From: an uncultured Saprospiraceae bacterium
GTDB taxonomy: Bacteria > Bacteroidota > Bacteroidia > Chitinophagales > Saprospiraceae
Assembly (NCBI GenBank): GCA_937941765.1
Contig: CALDGQ010000044.1
Coordinates: 1 to 64,000 of the forward strand
Reading direction: 5' to 3'
DNA: 64,000 nt
A model generated the notes under the pieces. The model did not search any database, was not told the DNA's origin, and saw only the letters and a list, made by a program, of their open reading frames with translations. Below are positions 1 through 8,276 of the stretch, piece by piece. Each line of letters starts with the position of its first letter. The stretch's first letter is position 1. A program made the translations under genes and the position numbers.

Positions 1-1000
1 TACAAATGGAATAGAAACATGGGACGGCTGCGATTGTGTAGCTGGAACAGCACCAATAGATCCTGGCACTTGCGATGACGGAGATTGTACGAATGGCATC
101 GAAGAATGGGATGGTTGTGAATGCGTTGTTACCTCTATGCCCGTTCAAGGATGTACAAATAATACAGCAACGAATTACGATCCACTAGCGACATGCGAGG
201 ATGGAAGTTGTGTTTTCCCATGCCCAGATCCGGGTACATGTGATGATGGCGATTGCTTAAATGGATTGGAAACTTGGGATGGAGACACTTGCGAATGTGT
301 AACAGGTACGGCACCAGTAGATCCAGGTTGCGACGATGGCGATTGTACAAATGGAATAGAAACATGGGACGGCTGTGATTGTGTAGCTGGAACGGCACCA
401 ATAGATCCTGGCACATGCGATGATGGAGATTGTACAAATGGAATCGAAGAATGGGATGGTTGTGAATGCGTTGTTACCTCTATGCCTATTCAAGGATGTA
501 CAAATAATACAGCAACGAATTACGATCCATTAGCCACATGCGAAGATGGAAGCTGTGTTTTCCCATGTCCAGATCCAGGTACTTGCGATGATGGCGATTG
601 CTTGAATGGATTGGAAATATGGGACGGAGTAGCTTGCGAATGTGTAGCTGGTACGGCACCAGTAGATCCAGGTTGCGACGATGGCGATTGTACAAATGGC
701 ATCGAAGGATGGGACGGCTGCGATTGTATAGCTGGAACAGCACCAATAGATCCAGGTACTTGTGATGATGGAGATTGTACAAATGGCATCGAAGGATGGG
801 ATGGTTGTGAATGTGTTGTTATAGAAATGCCTGTTCTTGGATGTACGGATCCTAATGCAATGAACTTTGACCCTTTGGCAACCTGCGATGATAGTAGTTG
901 TATTGATCCTTGCCCAGATCCTGGTACATGTGATGATGGTGATTGTGCAAATGGACTCGAGGCATGGGACGACAATTTATGTGAGTGTATCATTGCTCAA
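1..1000 (+). repeat. In-frame tandem DNA repeats, 345-bp higher-order unit
   Basis: Near-identical units start at 137, 482 and 827, an exact 345-nt period (115 codons). Each unit holds one GCTxN module followed by four CDDGDC modules. Flanking partial units extend to position 1 and to about 1000. The first two full copies are almost identical at the DNA level, which points to recent duplication and likely copy-number variation between strains. The repeats are inside the reading frame and the period is a multiple of three. Confidence 0.9.
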
Positions 1001-2584
1001 TCTGTCAACTTAATTACACCAAATGTTGCAACTACTTTCAATTACTGTCAAGGTGAAACGACTCCAAATATTGAATTAGAAAATGCGACTACTGGATACG
1101 CTATCAACTGGTATGATGAAAACATGACTTTACTTTTTGTGGGGGATCAATTCAATCCTGCAATAGATGGTAATTATTTTGTTGGATTAGAGGAAATGGC
1201 GTCTAGCTGTGAAGGAGATTTGGTTGCATTTGCAGTGGCTGAAGTAGCTGCACCAATAGCAATAGCTGATGGAGGAGGGGAGTTGAATTGCTTGATACCA
1301 GAACTGACATTGAGTGGCGCTGGAAGTAATTCAGGAAATGGTTTTACAACAACTTGGACAACCACCAACGGAAGTATTTCTTCAGGACAAAATTCATTGA
1401 GTCCCACCGTTACGGACGCGGGTGATTATTTATTGACAGTCGTTGATACTACTACGATGTGCATTTCAGAAGCATTTGTAAGTGTAACTGAAAATTTTGA
1501 ACAACCCATTGCAACTGCTAATACAACTGAAAATATCGGCTGTGATTTGTCAATCGTCTTAGATGCTAGTAATTCGACCAACATCGGAAACCTCACTTAC
1601 CAATGGACAACGATTGGTGGAAATATTTTAAACGGTGCCAACACTCTGACTCCTGAAGTGAATGAAAGTGGTACTTACGAATTGGTGATTACCAATAATG
1701 ACAATTTCTGTACAGCAATGACAACCGTTATCGTGTCTGGTACTCCGCCAATAAGTGGAGCCATTGCCGGAATGGATGAAGTGTTGTGTACTAGTAATGC
1801 TGCTGTTTTAGAAGGAGAATTATTTAGTACCATGACAGGTGTTTGGACTATTCCTAACAATGGAACAACGATTTCAGATATCACAGATCCTAATGCAAGT
1901 ATCAATAATTTAGCACCTGGTGACAATGTTTTCGTTTGGACTGTTTCCACTGCTGATTGTCCTGAATATGATCAAGATACCGTTGTTGTAACTGTGGAAG
2001 AAATTCCAGTTACCAATGATGATTACTTTGAAATGGAAGCTGGTACTTTACACGAAAACTTTAATGTTGGATTAAACGACGAGTTCTCAAACATTGATAA
2101 TTGGTCCTTCAGTTTTACTAGTAATCCACAAGATGGATTTGTAACTTTCCCTGGTGGTGGTATTATCAGTTTTGATATTCCTGATAATATCTATGGTGAA
2201 CAACAATTCACTTACGAAATATGTAATGACTTTTGTTTAGAATATTGTGATTCCGCATCAGTTATTATCAATGTGCTAGATCCAAATATTGTAATTGACA
2301 CAACGTCCTATTTCCCTAATACGATTACACCTAACGATGATGGTCACAATGACTTCTTCGTCTTAGATGTACTTTTAGAAAATCCTGATAAATATCCTGA
2401 TAACGAATTAATCATTTTCAACAGATGGGGGAATGTGGTTTATCAAGCACAACCTTACAACAACGATTGGAATGGCGTGAATTCAAAAGGATTCGATTTA
2501 CCACAAGGAACTTATTTTTATGTAGTTCGATTGGATATTTCGGAAGGAGATATTTTGCGTGGGGATATTACTATTTTGAAGTAA
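2..2584 (+). CDS. Cys-rich repeat adhesin with T9SS type B sorting domain (5' end cut off)
   Basis: The frame is open from the first bases of the window, so the real start lies upstream and the Met at 137 is internal. The first ~1000 nt encode Cys-rich modules of two kinds: GCTNNTATNYDPLATCEDGSC-type units (the GCTDxxAxNYDPxAxxDDGSC motif common in Bacteroidota surface proteins) and short CDDGDCxNGxExWD units. Ig-like segments follow, then a cadherin-like region, and finally a gliding-motility-associated C-terminal domain (about 85 residues, from FPNTITPNDDGHNDFF to RGDITILK), which directs export through the T9SS and surface attachment. The last ~330 residues resemble the end of the minus-strand adhesin at 8277-13331, so the two are paralogues in their C-terminal module. 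Likely a surface adhesin; the ligand is unknown. Confidence 0.85.
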   Translation, partial: TNGIETWDGCDCVAGTAPIDPGTCDDGDCTNGIEEWDGCECVVTSMPVQGCTNNTATNYDPLATCEDGSCVFPCPDPGTCDDGDCLNGLETWDGDTCECVTGTAPVDPGCDDGDCTNGIETWDGCDCVAGTAPIDPGTCDDGDCTNGIEEWDGCECVVTSMPIQGCTNNTATNYDPLATCEDGSCVFPCPDPGTCDDGDCLNGLEIWDGVACECVAGTAPVDPGCDDGDCTNGIEGWDGCDCIAGTAPIDPGTCDDGDCTNGIEGWDGCECVVIEMPVLGCTDPNAMNFDPLATCDDSSCIDPCPDPGTCDDGDCANGLEAWDDNLCECIIAQSVNLITPNVATTFNYCQGETTPNIELENATTGYAINWYDENMTLLFVGDQFNPAIDGNYFVGLEEMASSCEGDLVAFAVAEVAAPIAIADGGGELNCLIPELTLSGAGSNSGNGFTTTWTTTNGSISSGQNSLSPTVTDAGDYLLTVVDTTTMCISEAFVSVTENFEQPIATANTTENIGCDLSIVLDASNSTNIGNLTYQWTTIGGNILNGANTLTPEVNESGTYELVITNNDNFCTAMTTVIVSGTPPISGAIAGMDEVLCTSNAAVLEGELFSTMTGVWTIPNNGTTISDITDPNASINNLAPGDNVFVWTVSTADCPEYDQDTVVVTVEEIPVTNDDYFEMEAGTLHENFNVGLNDEFSNIDNWSFSFTSNPQDGFVTFPGGGIISFDIPDNIYGEQQFTYEICNDFCLEYCDSASVIINVLDPNIVIDTTSYFPNTITPNDDGHNDFFVLDVLLENPDKYPDNELIIFNRWGNVVYQAQPYNNDWNGVNSKGFDLPQGTYFYVVRLDISEGDILRGDITILK

Positions 2585-2601
2585 TGTGAAATGTAAAATT
2601 A

Positions 2602-2673
2602 AAAATGTAAAATATATACGCCCATACGAGTACTCACGTAAGTACACATATGGGCGTATATATTTTACATTTT
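2602..2673. terminator. Large bidirectional hairpin between convergent genes
   Basis: A perfect 25-bp inverted repeat (2602-2626 and 2649-2673) surrounds a 22-nt loop. The outer stem is A/T-rich and the inner part holds the GC core TACGCCCATA/TATGGGCGTA. It sits between the stop codons of the adhesin and the LytTR regulator, so it probably ends transcription from both sides. Confidence 0.75.
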
Positions 2674-2698
2674 ACATTCTTTATTCTTCAATACATTT

Positions 2699-3412
2699 TT
2701 AATTCTTCTTAAGAAGCTCCACCACCTGCTTCTTATAACTACTTCCAATCGGAATTTCCTTCTCCCCAATTTCAATATCATGATGGGTAAATGCTGTTAT
2801 TTTTGAAGTATTGACAATAAAAGATCGATGGATTCTTATAAATGAATCTGGTAACAATGCTTCATATTTCGTAATCGTGTTTTTAGAAATAATATTCTTG
2901 CCAGTAGTATGGATGTTTACATAATCTTTTACACTTTCAACATAAAGAATATCATCAAAATATACTTTTATGTTTTTCTTATTGGAGTAAACATAGATCG
3001 AACCTTGGTTTTTTGAAGCTGGAGTGGTAGTTGCGATTATCTTGTTATCCGTATTGGATTTAATATATTTATTGATGGCTTTGAAAAATCGACTAAACGA
3101 AATCGGCTTTAATAAATAATCAATCACTTCTATTTCATAACTTTGTAAGGCATATTCTCGATAGGCAGTAGTTAAAATAATCGACGGAGGATTGGCCAAA
3201 GATTTGATAAAATCAATTCCGTTGATCTCAGGCATTTCGATATCTAGAAAGAGCAAATCAATTTTTTCTTTGTTCAATACTTGAAAAGCTTTCATTGCAT
3301 TGGAACAGGTCGTGATCAAATTCAACTGAGGAACTTGCTCGATGTATTCTTGGATGACACCAATTGCTAATGGCTCATCATCAACTATTAAACAATTTAT
3401 TTGCTCACTCAA
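2699..3412 (-). CDS. LytTR-family response regulator
   Basis: A 237-residue two-domain regulator. The receiver domain (about residues 5-120) has the acidic pair D11/D12 and the phospho-acceptor D57 in LLFLDIEMPEING. A LytTR DNA-binding domain (about 134-236) follows, with the typical YVESVKDYVNIHT and IRIHRSFIVN segments. It lies 11 nt after the kinase gene, so the two form an operon and a cognate pair. No ATG fits: the only sensible start is TTG at 3412, because the frame upstream has no ATG and the next internal Met is inside the receiver. Phosphorylation by the kinase should control DNA binding. The target genes cannot be read from the sequence. Confidence 0.9.
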   Translation of the reverse strand: MSEQINCLIVDDEPLAIGVIQEYIEQVPQLNLITTCSNAMKAFQVLNKEKIDLLFLDIEMPEINGIDFIKSLANPPSIILTTAYREYALQSYEIEVIDYLLKPISFSRFFKAINKYIKSNTDNKIIATTTPASKNQGSIYVYSNKKNIKVYFDDILYVESVKDYVNIHTTGKNIISKNTITKYEALLPDSFIRIHRSFIVNTSKITAFTHHDIEIGEKEIPIGSSYKKQVVELLKKN

Positions 3413-3423
3413 ATCTTTTGGTT

Positions 3424-4494
3424 TTAAAGTTGAATAGTTAAGGTTACTTTGTAAGAGTCAGTTTTGTCTTCAATGTTAATGGTATGTCGATTTGGGTACA
3501 ATAATTCTAGTTGTTGTTTTACATTTTGGACACCAATTCCTTTTTTGGTTGCAATTTCTTTCTTGACATTTTTATCTGATTTGGTATTAAATACTTCAAA
3601 CGTCAGCAGCTTGTTTTCTACTTTTAATAGAATTTTTATTTCTGGCAAATGCTGCACACTTTTTAAAGAATGCTTAAATGCATTTTCAACCAATGAAATT
3701 AAAATCAGCGGAGCAATTTTTACATCTTCATCATCCATTTGTTCATTCAAAACAAGGGACAATTTTTCATGATATCTTACTGCTTGTAAATCTGAATAAT
3801 TTTCAATCAATTCCCATTCTTTTGAAATAGGGACACTTACTTCGTTGCATTCGTAAATCGTGTAATCCAATAGCTCCGAAAGTTTCATAATCATATCCGG
3901 AGTCTGCTCTGATTTATTTTTTGCTAACGAATATATATTGTTGAGCGTGTTGAATAAAAAATGTGGGTTCATCTGAGCTTTCAAGAAATTCAATTCTGCA
4001 GAACTTTTTTCTCTCTCTAATTGAATCAATTTATTTTGCTGTGTAAATTGATCTTTCGTCAATTTGATTGTTACAAATAAAAACGCCGGTAGATACGCTG
4101 ATGTAACATACACTTTGAAAAGATAAATAGGATCTGTCATCACTTCCCATAACGATTCATCAATTCCTTCATATCCGATAAGTGGTTCGCCAATATAAAT
4201 GACACATAGTCTTGCAATTACTGATAATAAATAAGCACTGATAAAAAAACTGATAAAAAATAACAACCAGCGCCCTTTGAAAAACAACTTCGGCAATTGA
4301 ACATATGCCAACAAATAAGTCGCAAACATTTGGACCGGCAATAAGCTACACATCATCATCAAATTATCTTTCAAATTTCCTCCAAACAAACTTCCATGAA
4401 ATCCAAGCACACCCAATATCAAAGTCCAAAACCCGATATGATTGAGTATGCTAGATTGAAAAATGAAGCTTAATGGTTTTGAAGTTGTTGACAT
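3424..4494 (-). CDS. LytS/YehU-type membrane sensor histidine kinase
   Basis: A 356-residue sensor kinase. The N-terminal half has four hydrophobic segments (about residues 18-38, 43-65, 75-103 and 123-145), then a short coiled coil, then a His_kinase domain in which H178 of QMNPHFLFNTLNNI is the predicted phosphorylated histidine. A HATPase_c domain closes the protein (N-box LVENAFKHS and a GIGVQN segment). There is no large periplasmic sensor domain, so the signal is probably sensed in or near the membrane. It is the first gene of the operon with the LytTR regulator downstream. Confidence 0.9.
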   Translation of the reverse strand: MSTTSKPLSFIFQSSILNHIGFWTLILGVLGFHGSLFGGNLKDNLMMMCSLLPVQMFATYLLAYVQLPKLFFKGRWLLFFISFFISAYLLSVIARLCVIYIGEPLIGYEGIDESLWEVMTDPIYLFKVYVTSAYLPAFLFVTIKLTKDQFTQQNKLIQLEREKSSAELNFLKAQMNPHFLFNTLNNIYSLAKNKSEQTPDMIMKLSELLDYTIYECNEVSVPISKEWELIENYSDLQAVRYHEKLSLVLNEQMDDEDVKIAPLILISLVENAFKHSLKSVQHLPEIKILLKVENKLLTFEVFNTKSDKNVKKEIATKKGIGVQNVKQQLELLYPNRHTINIEDKTDSYKVTLTIQL

Positions 4495-4740
4495 TAGATT
4501 TAAATAGTTCTATACAAACATAATAGCTTATATCGATGAATTGAGATTTTGTAGATGAATATGCTTTTTATGAACATGAATGCCGCTTTTTCACCTCCAT
4601 ATCAATTTAATAGTTGCGAAAACACTGAACATCGACACAAATTCGAGTTTGAGCGTCTTTTTTAATAACAAGTGCATTTTGCCTGCATATTTGTAGTAGA
4701 AATTAAACCCCATATATTTTACAATTATAAATTAAAAATC

Positions 4741-5802
4741 ATGAAAAGTATATTATTCCTTTTAGTTATCACATTGTCCATACAAGTATTAAGTGGTCAA
4801 AATGATTGTGCTCAATTACATCAAGCCATCATTGACAACGATGTAGCGCAAGTGAAAAAGTTGGTAAAGATCATTGATGTCAACTGCATGGTTAGAAAAA
4901 ATGATCCACGAACGCCTCTAATTCTAGCTGCTCGAAACGGTCAAACAGAAATTTCAACTGTTTTAATAAATGCAGGAGCTGACGTGAATTTACACCATAA
5001 AAATGATGAAAGTCCTTTGATGGCAGCATCTTGTAATGGGTTAATGGAGGTTATGAATTTAATGATTCAGAAAGGAGCGAATGTAAGTGAAAATGTCAAA
5101 GGAGACGGAACGGCTTTATTGACTGCTTCCCGAAATGGGCAATACGAAATTGTCAAAAGCCTTTTGAGTGTTGGCGTAAACGTTGATGATATAGTTGATG
5201 GTGATGGTACCGCTTTGTCCAACGCAATCGCTGGAGGACACTTCGATGTAGCTGAATTGTTATTAATGAATGGTGCGAATCCAAATTTAGGAACAGAACG
5301 AGATGGTCATCCTTTGATGTTGGCTGCAAAAGGTGGAAATGAAGCAATCATGGATTTATTGATAGCCAAAGGTGCAAATGTAAATATGATTATCAGAGGC
5401 GATGGCAATCCAATGATAGAAGCGGCCAAAGCTGGAAATCTAACAGCAATAAAAGTGTTGATTAAAATGAATGCTGATATGAATGCTTCCGTCAAAGGTG
5501 ATGGCAATCCAATGATTATGGCAGCGAAAGTAGGAAACTATGATGTTGTAAAATATTTAATTGAACAAGGTGCTGACGTGAACTTTGAAGTGACAGGTGA
5601 TGAAACTCCACTAATAAATGCAGCTTGGTCAGGTCATTTTGATATTGTCAAATTGTTAGTTGAAAATGGAGCTGATGTCAATAAGTCCTCAAGAGAATCC
5701 TATTCTTTCAGTTCAAGATTAAGAACGCCGTTGAAAATGGCGAAACTTGAAGGTCATACTGAAATCGTGAATTACCTATTAGAAAAGGGGGCTAAAAATT
5801 AG
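4741..5802 (+). CDS. Exported ankyrin-repeat protein
   Basis: The chosen start (ATG 4741) gives a Sec signal peptide, MKSILFLLVITLSIQVLSG, ending before QND. The longer frame from 4672 would hide this signal and is rejected. The mature protein of about 330 residues consists of an N-terminal capping helix pair and nine ankyrin repeats of 33 residues. They have the usual TPLxxAAxxGxxxIVxxLLxxGADVN pattern, but the loop is mostly a recurring GDG(T/N)P(L/M) rather than DGxTPLH. Repeats 2-7 are very alike, suggesting internal duplication. Ankyrin repeats bind proteins; the partner is unknown. The beta-lactamase-like gene follows 62 nt downstream on the same strand and may be co-transcribed. Confidence 0.85.
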   Translation: MKSILFLLVITLSIQVLSGQNDCAQLHQAIIDNDVAQVKKLVKIIDVNCMVRKNDPRTPLILAARNGQTEISTVLINAGADVNLHHKNDESPLMAASCNGLMEVMNLMIQKGANVSENVKGDGTALLTASRNGQYEIVKSLLSVGVNVDDIVDGDGTALSNAIAGGHFDVAELLLMNGANPNLGTERDGHPLMLAAKGGNEAIMDLLIAKGANVNMIIRGDGNPMIEAAKAGNLTAIKVLIKMNADMNASVKGDGNPMIMAAKVGNYDVVKYLIEQGADVNFEVTGDETPLINAAWSGHFDIVKLLVENGADVNKSSRESYSFSSRLRTPLKMAKLEGHTEIVNYLLEKGAKN

Positions 5803-5864
5803 CGCTCGGTTTTGCTTGCTTGTTATCCTGATCAATTATTTTAAACCTCTAAAATCTATTAAAG

Positions 5865-7037
5865 ATGAAAAATATAACATTACTTTTTCTAGGATTCGTT
5901 TTTTTCTTTGCCTGTAAACAAAATTCACTCAACTATTTGACAAAAAAAGACAAACAACCAACTACCATTGTTCAAAGCGATGAATTTGATAATTGGTTGA
6001 ATGAAAAGGTCCAAACAACCATGAAAGAAAATAAAATTCCAGCAATATCCATTGGCATCATCAGAAATGGAAAGCTAGAAAGAAGTCAAGGATTCGGAAT
6101 AATGAAAAGAGGAAATGGTGCAAAAGTCAATGGCAAATCTATCTATCAAATTGGATCGCTCTCAAAAACATTTACAGGAATCATTGCCAATAATTTGATC
6201 ATTGAAGGAAAATTAAATCCCGAGAATGGAATTGATTTCTACTTAGATAAGGTACTGAACGATCAATCAAAAATCATGTACCACAAAGTAAAATTAAAGC
6301 ATTTAATGAATCATTCTGCTGGAATTCCAAGAAGTGCTTCATTGATTTCTCGCGAACGAAAAGGAAACGATTACTGGATAAAAGGATATAATGAAAAATC
6401 TTTTTTGACAGATTTGAACCAAGTAAAATTAATTTATGAACCAGGAACAAAATGGGAATACTCAAATTTTGCTTATATAATCTTAGGATACATTTGTGAA
6501 CAAGCAAGTGGAGAAAGTTATGATGATTTATTGAAAAAGTATATCACTGATAAATTTGATATGCAAAATACAGTTGTAACACTAAGTGAAATACAAAAAG
6601 ATTTAATGCCTACACCTTATATGAAGCGCGATAAATTTAAAGAAACAAAAGCGTTCATAATGGGTAAAGCCACTCCTGCAAGTGCATTGTTTTCAAATAT
6701 TGATGATTTATCCAAATTAATGTTGGAGCATTTATCTACCTATCGAGCGTTAAATAACACTTCAACTAAAAATCCTTTACTATTAACCAACAATGTGGTT
6801 GCAACAGGTATGATCGAAGGATTGTCCTATGGTACTGGACTATTTATGGACGGATCCAAATCTGGAGTTACCTATGGACACGGAGGTGATATTGATGGTT
6901 TTGCTTCGGATTATCGTTTTGCACCAGATGAAAATTCGGGTGTCATTATTTTGACTTCAAGTGGAGGTCGTTGGGTGCACAATTTTACAAGCGAAATATT
7001 TGATATGTTGCGGGCTTTGGATTTAGAGAGGGAGTAG
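5865..7037 (+). CDS. Serine beta-lactamase-like / class C family hydrolase, lipoprotein
   Basis: A 390-residue protein with a lipoprotein signal (MKNITLLFLGFVFFFACKQ, Cys17 predicted as the lipidated residue). It has the three motifs of the class C beta-lactamase/PBP4* fold: SLSK (S98 and K101), YSN (199-201) and a C-terminal HGG in place of KTG (TYGHGGDIDGF). HGG is typical of the esterase and D-aminopeptidase branch rather than of true AmpC enzymes, so resistance to beta-lactams should not be assumed. It probably acts in the periplasm on a peptide or ester substrate. Confidence 0.85.
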   Translation: MKNITLLFLGFVFFFACKQNSLNYLTKKDKQPTTIVQSDEFDNWLNEKVQTTMKENKIPAISIGIIRNGKLERSQGFGIMKRGNGAKVNGKSIYQIGSLSKTFTGIIANNLIIEGKLNPENGIDFYLDKVLNDQSKIMYHKVKLKHLMNHSAGIPRSASLISRERKGNDYWIKGYNEKSFLTDLNQVKLIYEPGTKWEYSNFAYIILGYICEQASGESYDDLLKKYITDKFDMQNTVVTLSEIQKDLMPTPYMKRDKFKETKAFIMGKATPASALFSNIDDLSKLMLEHLSTYRALNNTSTKNPLLLTNNVVATGMIEGLSYGTGLFMDGSKSGVTYGHGGDIDGFASDYRFAPDENSGVIILTSSGGRWVHNFTSEIFDMLRALDLERE

Positions 7038-7057
7038 GTGAGGACGTTTTTTTAAGG

Positions 7058-7158
7058 CATAGAAACATAGATTACATAGACCTAGATGTGTTTTTTATAA
7101 CAAGATGTCGACATTAAATGCTCTTGCGTACACGTATAAGATCCTATGTGTTTCTATG
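7058..7158. repeat. Inverted repeat in the gap after the beta-lactamase-like gene
   Basis: CATAGAAACA at 7058-7067 is complementary to TGTTTCTATG at 7149-7158, separated by 81 nt rich in ACGT and TACACG words. It lies between the end of the beta-lactamase-like gene and the convergent beta-barrel candidate. It could be a weak termination structure or part of an intergenic repeat; no T-tract follows. Confidence 0.35.
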
Positions 7159-7228
7159 TGAACTACGTGTTAAGCTGCGTATACATGACAGAAAAATATG
7201 TATTAAAACCAAGTATACACGTCAGCAT

Positions 7229-8134
7229 CTACTGTTTAGTCCACCGAACCCCAAAATTCAAAGTCATCGCATTCCGATCACCTAGAATTTTTTCAATAGG
7301 TAAATACTTTGTGTACAAAAATTCTAATTCCAAACCAGGAAGCAAACGATACTTAGTACCCAAGCCAAGTTCAACAGGCAAAGTGGTCATTGCATAAACC
7401 GTCCAACGTTCTGTCGGTAAGTAACTATAAAAAGCTTTGAAAAGTGGAAGTACTCGAAAGTCTGGCGCAACCGTAGTCCACAAACTTGCTTCAATAAACA
7501 AGAAATTTTTATCGTTTAATTTCTTATCAATAAATAGTTGTGTGAAGGAAATAGTTTGTCCATCCACTGTCTTTTGTATTGGGATATAAAGTGTTTGTTG
7601 TAAGGTAACATTACTCCATTTTTTGACAGGGTGAAATTTTATTTTTGGTCCAAAATGAGAAAGTCCGATTTGATTTTTTGTCAACAATACATCTCCATCG
7701 TAATTGCGAAGCGTATCATGATCCAATTGCTGACCAAACTGTCGACATAAAGAATTTGGACTATTAGCTGCTCGTTCTTCTGTACATTCCAATAATTGAT
7801 AGCGCTCTTTTTGACTAAATTTTAAAACCTCAAATCTAGATTGCTCCAAAGTTGCGTCTATTAAATTTGATTTAAATACGACATCAAATCCATAATTGAA
7901 TCGTTTGTCTGTACCAAATAAAAATTGATTGAAGGAGGAAAAATAACTACTTCGAGTAGTTGTGAATTCAAATCCATTTTTCTGATCCTGTTGATACAAA
8001 GATTGGAATGACTTTAATTCAAATTCACCTTTTTTATACAAACTAGAAGCTTGATAAAAAGCAAAATCGTCATTGTCTTGCGCAAAAGAATGGAATGTCA
8101 ACATTGCAAATAATACGAATGATAGCGGTCTCAT
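7229..8134 (-). CDS. Predicted outer-membrane beta-barrel protein, unknown function
   Basis: I do not recognise the family. The start is set at ATG 8134, giving the signal peptide MRPLSFVLFAMLTFHSFAQ; the longer frame would begin with TTG at 8158. The ~280-residue mature protein has alternating polar/aromatic stretches typical of beta strands and repeated turns (for example RFNYGFDVVFKSNLID, TLNFGVRWTKQ), and it ends close to an aromatic-containing strand as outer-membrane barrels do. It includes a Cys pair (CTEERAANSPNSLC). It is monocistronic and convergent with the beta-lactamase-like gene. Confidence 0.6.
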   Translation of the reverse strand: MRPLSFVLFAMLTFHSFAQDNDDFAFYQASSLYKKGEFELKSFQSLYQQDQKNGFEFTTTRSSYFSSFNQFLFGTDKRFNYGFDVVFKSNLIDATLEQSRFEVLKFSQKERYQLLECTEERAANSPNSLCRQFGQQLDHDTLRNYDGDVLLTKNQIGLSHFGPKIKFHPVKKWSNVTLQQTLYIPIQKTVDGQTISFTQLFIDKKLNDKNFLFIEASLWTTVAPDFRVLPLFKAFYSYLPTERWTVYAMTTLPVELGLGTKYRLLPGLELEFLYTKYLPIEKILGDRNAMTLNFGVRWTKQ

Positions 8135-8276
8135 AATCATATCAATAGTATGAAGCAAAGGTAAGCTTGGTTGCCTAAAAAGGCAAAAATATTTTAAGTT
8201 TTAGCTGTACAAGTTAGAAATGTCGGCTCCAATACGATTTTTTTTTGATCTTAATCTTATTTAAGAAGCTAGTCAA

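Noticed and set aside
520-993. Long antisense ORFs across the Cys-rich repeats
   Set aside because: They are the reverse frames of a strongly repetitive coding sequence on the plus strand; their composition (Ser/Gln/Pro repeats) follows from the repeat and no family is matched.
137-1000. Regular repeats at the window start considered as CRISPR or a centromere-like site
   Set aside because: The repeats keep an open reading frame, the period is a multiple of three and they encode Cys-rich modules.
5865-7037. Beta-lactam resistance gene
   Set aside because: Although it has SxxK and YxN, the third motif is HGG rather than KTG and the protein is a lipoprotein, as in esterase/peptidase members of the family; resistance is not supported.
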